64,000 nt of DNA from Labrys sp. KNU-23 (GTDB taxonomy: Bacteria; Pseudomonadota; Alphaproteobacteria; Rhizobiales; Labraceae). Position numbers and translations under genes: made by a program. The stretch spans positions 4,165,501 through 4,229,500 of the forward strand of contig NZ_CP043489.1 in the NCBI RefSeq assembly GCF_008330945.1. Reading direction: 5' to 3'. A model generated the notes under the pieces. The model did no database searches, had not been told where the DNA came from, and was given only the letters and a program-made list of their open reading frames with translations. Shown piece by piece: positions 60,043-64,000 of this stretch (positions are counted from its first letter, which is position 1; each line of letters opens with the position of its first letter).

Positions 60043-61074
60043 ATGAAACGCAGAACTTTCCTGATCGGTGCCAGCGGCATGGTGTTCGGCACCGCGCTCG
60101 GCGCAACGCTGCCCGCCTTCGCCGAAGAGGCCAAACCGGAAAAGCCCGATTTGACCATCGGCGTCGGTGGCAAGCCGCTCCTCTATTATCTGCCGCTGAC
60201 CGTGGCCGAGCAGAAGGGCTTCTTCAAGGAGGAGGGGCTCAACGTCACCATCAACGATTTCGCCGGCGGTTCCAAATCCCTGCAGGCGCTGGTCGGTGGC
60301 TCGGTGGACGTGGTGACGGGTGCTTACGAGCATACCATCCGCATGCAGAACAAGGGGCAGGATATTGTCGCGGTCTGCGACCTCGGCCGCTTCCCCGGCA
60401 TCGTGATCGCGGTGCGCAAGAGCCTCGCCGGCGAGATCAAGACGATTGCCGATCTCAAGGGCCGCAAGATCGGGGTCACTGCGCCGGGCTCCTCCACCGC
60501 CCTGCTGTTGCAATATGCCCTGCAGAAGAACGGGCTAACCTCGGCCGATGTCGCCCAGATCGGCATCGGCGGCGGGGCCAGCGCCGTCGCCGCCATCAAG
60601 AATGGCGGCATTGACGGGTTGTCCCATCTCGATCCGGTGATCAGCCAGCTGCAGCATGACGACGACATCGCCATCGTGCTGGATACACGCACGGAACAGG
60701 GCACCAAGGCTTTGTTCGGCGGCACCAATCCAGCGGCGACCGTATATTTGAAGGAGTCTTTCGCTCAGGCCAATCCGGTGACGACGCAGCGCGTGGTCAA
60801 CGCGATGATGAAAGCCTTGAAATGGCTCGGCCAGGCCAAGCCGGAGGATGTCGCCGATATCGTGCCGAAGGAATATCTGCTGGGCAATCGCGACCTCTAT
60901 ATGCAGGCATTCCAGAACTCGCGGCAGATGTATTCGCCGGACGGCATGGTCACCAAGGACGGCTATGAGTCGATGATGAATGCGCTCAAGGCACTCGACC
61001 CTGAATTGGCCAATGCGAATGTCCCCTACGAGAAGACCTTCGATCCGAGCTTCGTCAAGGCGGCCAGGATCTGA
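60043..61074 (+). CDS. NitT/TauT-family ABC transporter substrate-binding protein
   Basis: NMT1/SsuA-type periplasmic binding protein of 343 residues. The N-terminus KRRTFLIGASGMVFG resembles a Tat signal, with cleavage after PAFA. The mature domain includes LYYLPLTVAEQKGFFKEEGL, FAGGSKSLQALVGGSVDVV and LKGRKIGVTAPGSSTALLLQ. GGGAGG precedes the ATG. Proteins of this class bind nitrate, sulfonates, taurine or pyrimidine precursors; no residue here decides between them. A terminator-like hairpin follows. Confidence 0.92.
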   Translation: MKRRTFLIGASGMVFGTALGATLPAFAEEAKPEKPDLTIGVGGKPLLYYLPLTVAEQKGFFKEEGLNVTINDFAGGSKSLQALVGGSVDVVTGAYEHTIRMQNKGQDIVAVCDLGRFPGIVIAVRKSLAGEIKTIADLKGRKIGVTAPGSSTALLLQYALQKNGLTSADVAQIGIGGGASAVAAIKNGGIDGLSHLDPVISQLQHDDDIAIVLDTRTEQGTKALFGGTNPAATVYLKESFAQANPVTTQRVVNAMMKALKWLGQAKPEDVADIVPKEYLLGNRDLYMQAFQNSRQMYSPDGMVTKDGYESMMNALKALDPELANANVPYEKTFDPSFVKAARI

Positions 61075-61429
61075 GGACCGCGAAACGGGGGCGGGGAAAA
61101 AGGGCGCGGCGCCTCTGCTTCCCCCGCTCCTCTTGCGGGTATCGTCAACTCACCAATGGGAGTTGATTTTGGATAGGAGAGGGGTGATGCGCGGGCGCGC
61201 GTTTCTTGCTGCCGTACCGCCTCACCAGACGCATAGGTTGATGCTTGCGGCCTCCCAGGGCTTCCCATCGGTGAACATCGCCTTCCTGACCGAAATCCCC
61301 ACTGGACTCAGTCTTTCTCCAAGGGAATAAAAAGCTGCCAAATGAGTTTACAGCAGGCTGGATTCGGCTTTGGCCGCATCCTCAGCGACGATCCTCCTGG
61401 AAGATTGTCGCGATACCGGGGGAAATGCC
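61075..61429. other. intergenic region between ABC importer and symporter genes
   Basis: 355 bp with no recognisable gene. It contains the terminator of the ABC operon (61145-61170) and presumably the promoter of the DUF3311-symporter pair. A short open frame in it lacks codon bias and a ribosome binding site. Confidence 0.5.
61145..61170 (+). terminator. intrinsic terminator after ABC importer operon
   Basis: TCAACTC (61145-61151) and GAGTTGA (61160-61166) form a 7-bp stem with loop ACCAATGG, followed by TTTT. It lies 70 bp after the binding-protein stop. Confidence 0.6.
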
Positions 61430-61597
61430 ATGAAATACCTGCTCTTGCTGGTACCTTGCGTACTGGCATTGCTGACGCCGCTCTATAACAGCATCGATCC
61501 CGTGCTGTTAGGAATACCCTTCTTCTATTTCTATCTGCTCGTCCTGGTGCCGATTTCGTCGCTGTTCGTCTACCTCGCCTGGAAGGTTGAACGCTGA
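61430..61597 (+). CDS. DUF3311 small membrane protein (symporter partner)
   Basis: 55-residue protein with two transmembrane helices (LLLLVPCVLALLTPLYNSID and FFYFYLLVLVPISSLFVYLA). DUF3311 proteins are regularly encoded directly upstream of sodium:solute symporters. The ATG follows GGGGGAAA. Its stop TGA overlaps the symporter ATG, so the two are coupled. It is probably a small accessory subunit; its molecular role is unknown. Confidence 0.85.
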   Translation: MKYLLLLVPCVLALLTPLYNSIDPVLLGIPFFYFYLLVLVPISSLFVYLAWKVER

Positions 61598-63141
61598 TGC
61601 TGGACAATCTCAATTGGACGGCGGCGATGGTGTTCGTCTTCTTCTTCGCCGTCGTGACCGTGGTCGGTTTCGTGGCGGCGCGCTGGAAGGCGGGTGATCT
61701 CGACCAGTTGCATGAATGGGGCCTTGGCGGCCGGCGCTTCGGTGCCTGGATCACCTGGTTCCTCTTGGGTGGTGATCTTTATACCGCCTACACAGTCATC
61801 GCCGTACCCGGCCTGATGTATGCCGTGGGCGCCTACGGCTTCTTCGCCGTGCCCTATACCATCCTGATCTATCCCCTGATCTTCCTGATCATGCCGCGGC
61901 TATGGAATGCCACGCACAAGCATGGCTATCTCACCGGCGCCGATTTCATCGCCGGGCGCTACGGCAATCGCTGGCTGGAACTGGCGGTGGCCTTCACCGG
62001 CATCCTTGCCACCATGCCCTATATCGCCCTTCAGCTCGTGGGCATGGAGAAGGTGATCCAGGCTCTCGGCTTCTCGGCGACGGGCATGGCCTCGCACCTT
62101 CCCCTGACGATCGCCTTCATCATCCTGGCGCTCTACACCTATAAGAGCGGCTTGCGCGCGCCGGCGATGATCGCCTTCGTCAAGGACATCATGATCTATA
62201 TCTTCGTGATCGCCGCGGTCATCATCATCCCCTATCAGCTCGGTGGCTTCGGTTCGATCTTCGAGAAGGCCAAGCTCGTCTATGACGCCAAGGCGGCGGC
62301 CGCCGTTGCGGCCGGCAAGCCGGCAGCCGTGGGTCTCACCCTGGCGCCTTCGCAGATCTGGCCCTTCATCACGCTGTCGATCGGCTCGGCCATGGCGTTG
62401 TTCATGTATCCGCATGCCCTCACGGGCACACTGTCGGCCTCCGGCCCCAATGCCATCCGGCGCAATGCGGTGACGCTGCCGGCCTATTCGCTGGTGCTCG
62501 GCCTCATCGCCCTTCTGGGCGTGATGGCGGTTGCCGCTGACATCAAGACCGACGATGCCCAGGCGGCTATCCCGCTGCTGGTGAACAAAATGTTCCCCGA
62601 CTGGTTCGCCGGCTTCTGCTTTGCGGCCATCGCCATCGGCGCTCTGGTGCCGGCGGCAGTGATGTCGATCGGGGCGGCCAACACTTTCACGCGCAATGTC
62701 TGGAAGCCCTTCGTGGAGCCCGACATGTCGCCGGCCAAGGAATCCTACCTTGCCAAGCTGATGAGCCTGATCGTCAAGGTCGGCGCCCTGGTGGTGATCG
62801 TGTTCCTGCCGACCAAATTCGCCATCGATCTGCAATTGCTCGGCGGCGTGTGGATGATCCAGATCTTCCCCGCTCTGGTGGCCGGCCTCTATACGCGCTG
62901 GTTCAACGGCTGGGCCCTGCTGATCGGCTGGGCGGTGGGCATGCTGGCCGGCAGCTACATGGCCTGGGGCCCAACCTCCGTGGTCTCGACCTACGCCCTG
63001 TTCGGTACCTCCTATTATATCGGTGTGATCGCCGTGGTGCTGAATTTCGTCGTCTCCGTGGTGCTGACCATGGTGCTGGGCTCCTCGGCGCAGGACGAGA
63101 CGACGGCAACGGACTATGAAGACGCTGTCACCACGCCCTGA
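61597..63141 (+). CDS. sodium:solute symporter (SSS family, MctP-like)
   Basis: 514-residue secondary transporter with about 13 helices, SSSF family. Characteristic segments are HEWGLGGRRFGAWITWFLLG, ADFIAGRYGNRWLELAVAF, LFMYPHALTGTLSA and AIAIGALVPAAVMSIGAANTF. With DUF3311 upstream, the arrangement resembles rhizobial MctP, a monocarboxylate permease (lactate, pyruvate, propionate). Substrate is inferred. A perfect terminator follows. Confidence 0.9.
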   Translation: MLDNLNWTAAMVFVFFFAVVTVVGFVAARWKAGDLDQLHEWGLGGRRFGAWITWFLLGGDLYTAYTVIAVPGLMYAVGAYGFFAVPYTILIYPLIFLIMPRLWNATHKHGYLTGADFIAGRYGNRWLELAVAFTGILATMPYIALQLVGMEKVIQALGFSATGMASHLPLTIAFIILALYTYKSGLRAPAMIAFVKDIMIYIFVIAAVIIIPYQLGGFGSIFEKAKLVYDAKAAAAVAAGKPAAVGLTLAPSQIWPFITLSIGSAMALFMYPHALTGTLSASGPNAIRRNAVTLPAYSLVLGLIALLGVMAVAADIKTDDAQAAIPLLVNKMFPDWFAGFCFAAIAIGALVPAAVMSIGAANTFTRNVWKPFVEPDMSPAKESYLAKLMSLIVKVGALVVIVFLPTKFAIDLQLLGGVWMIQIFPALVAGLYTRWFNGWALLIGWAVGMLAGSYMAWGPTSVVSTYALFGTSYYIGVIAVVLNFVVSVVLTMVLGSSAQDETTATDYEDAVTTP

Positions 63142-63163
63142 CAGGCTTGGAAATCGAGGTGGG

Positions 63164-63190
63164 AAAGGCCGGCGGTGACGCCGGCCTTTT
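63164..63190 (+). terminator. intrinsic terminator after symporter gene
   Basis: 10-bp perfect stem AAAGGCCGGC (63164-63173) with GCCGGCCTTT (63180-63189) around loop GGTGAC, ending in a short T run. It closes the DUF3311-symporter transcript. Confidence 0.85.
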
Positions 63191-63292
63191 CATGTCCGCC
63201 GGGTGTATGGTGGTTGAACAATTGGTCCGGGCCGGGCAGTTTGTCTGATGAATGATTGCGGATTCGCTTTTCCCCAATATTGGAGCCAGCTA

Positions 63293-64000
63293 TGACCTAT
63301 GTCGCGGATGAGGCGCGTTACGACGCCATGCAATATCGCCGTTCCGGCCGCTCGGGCCTGCAGCTTCCGGCCCTCTCGCTCGGCCTGTGGCACAATTTCG
63401 GTGGCGACATCCCCTTCGAAAATGCCAGGGCGCTCTGCCGCAAGGCTTTCGATCTCGGCATCACCCATTTCGACCTCGCCAATAATTACGGGCCGCCGCC
63501 CGGCTCGGCCGAAGAAACCTTCGGGCGCATCCTCAGATCAGACTTCGCCCATCATCGCGACGAGTTGGTGATCTCCACCAAGGCCGGCTATCGCATGTGG
63601 CCCGGCCCATATGGCGAGTGGGGCAGCCGCAAATACCTGCTCTCCAGCCTGGATGCCAGCCTCAAGCGCATGGGCATCGAAACGGTCGACATCTTCTATT
63701 CCCACCGTTTCGATCCGAATACGCCTCTGGAAGAAACCATGACGGCGCTGCATGATGCGGTGCGACAGGGCAAGGCCCATTATGCCGGTATCTCGTCCTA
63801 TAGCGCCGAGAGGACCAGGGAGGCGGCGGCGATCCTGCGCCGCCTGGGCACGCCGCTGCTCATCCACCAGCCGAGCTATTCGATGCTCAACCGTTGGGTC
63901 GAGAAGGACAGTCTGCTCGACCAGCTCGAAGCCGACGGCGCGGGCTGCATCGCCTTCACACCGCTGGCGCAGGGCCTGCTGACCAACAAATATCTCGGCG
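63293..64000 (+). CDS. aldo/keto reductase (YghZ-like), C-terminus outside window
   Basis: First 236 codons of an NADPH-dependent aldo/keto reductase. QYRRSGRSGLQLPALSLG is the family start. The catalytic tetrad begins with Asp in THFDLANNYG (Tyr following) and Lys in VISTKAGYRMW. FYSHRFDPNTPLEETM and the YghZ-type PYGEWGSRKYLL are also present. The E. coli relative YghZ reduces L-glyceraldehyde 3-phosphate and methylglyoxal. The ATG has GGAG seven bases upstream. Confidence 0.92.

Noticed and set aside
60980..61330. Possible small gene in the ABC importer to symporter gap
   Set aside because: The frame overlaps the binding-protein gene, crosses its terminator and has no ribosome binding site or codon bias.
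1..64000. CRISPR arrays, complete insertion sequences or prophage genes
   Set aside because: No regularly spaced repeats, transposase or phage structural genes were seen apart from the T6SS, which is phage-like only by descent.

Overview
The window is a GC-rich chromosomal segment with compact, often 4-bp-overlapping operons. It most likely comes from an alphaproteobacterium of the order Hyphomicrobiales (Rhizobiales). The evidence is an imp-type type VI secretion locus without TssJ, a hut operon with HutD, rhizobial-style palindromic intergenic repeats and many NitT/PotF-type ABC transporters. I cannot name a genus from sequence alone.

Layout. 1-5040: agmatine/putrescine module on the minus strand (PotF-like binding protein, N-carbamoylputrescine amidase, two agmatine deiminases of which one carries an export signal) with a divergent LysR regulator. 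5141-7194: LtrA-like membrane protein and RlmJ. 7367-10162: ROK-type regulator divergent from an SDR dehydrogenase and a 2,4'-dihydroxyacetophenone-dioxygenase-like cupin. 10169-12751: HdeA-like periplasmic protein, tRNA-Gln and tRNA-Pro, and an orphan polysaccharide-export lipoprotein.

12764-45920 is the centre of the window: a complete imp-type T6SS. The minus-strand operon runs tssA, tssB, tssC, a second tssC paralogue, tagJ/impE, tssE, tssF, tssG, FHA protein, tssK, tssL, tssM, a tagF-PP2C fusion and a Ser/Thr kinase. A divergent plus-strand operon carries clpV, hcp, an unknown gene, vgrG, a DUF2169 adaptor, a DUF4150 PAAR-like protein and a large Rhs effector with its immunity gene. The Rhs effector appears split into two in-frame ORFs by two stop codons exactly at the N-terminal Rhs boundary. 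Its C-terminus is an AT-rich domain with HAE and CxxC signatures of the toxin deaminase superfamily. A decayed copy of an rhs segment lies downstream. The kinase, phosphatase and FHA protein form the usual phosphorylation switch, and three TGTC repeats at 11-bp spacing sit between the two operons.

46244-49550: flavin amino-acid 2-monooxygenase, LysR regulator and YdcZ-type transporter. 49570-51261: CNNM/CorC-type protein and an entericidin. 51276-56420: histidine utilisation genes hutD, hutG, hutH, hutI and divergent hutC, with a candidate HutC operator; hutU is not here. 56390-58221: AraC regulator, a LysE exporter remnant and an Asp/Glu racemase-family enzyme. 58374-61074: NitT/TauT-type ABC importer. 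61430-63141: DUF3311 protein plus a sodium:solute symporter. 63293-64000: start of an aldo/keto reductase cut by the window edge.
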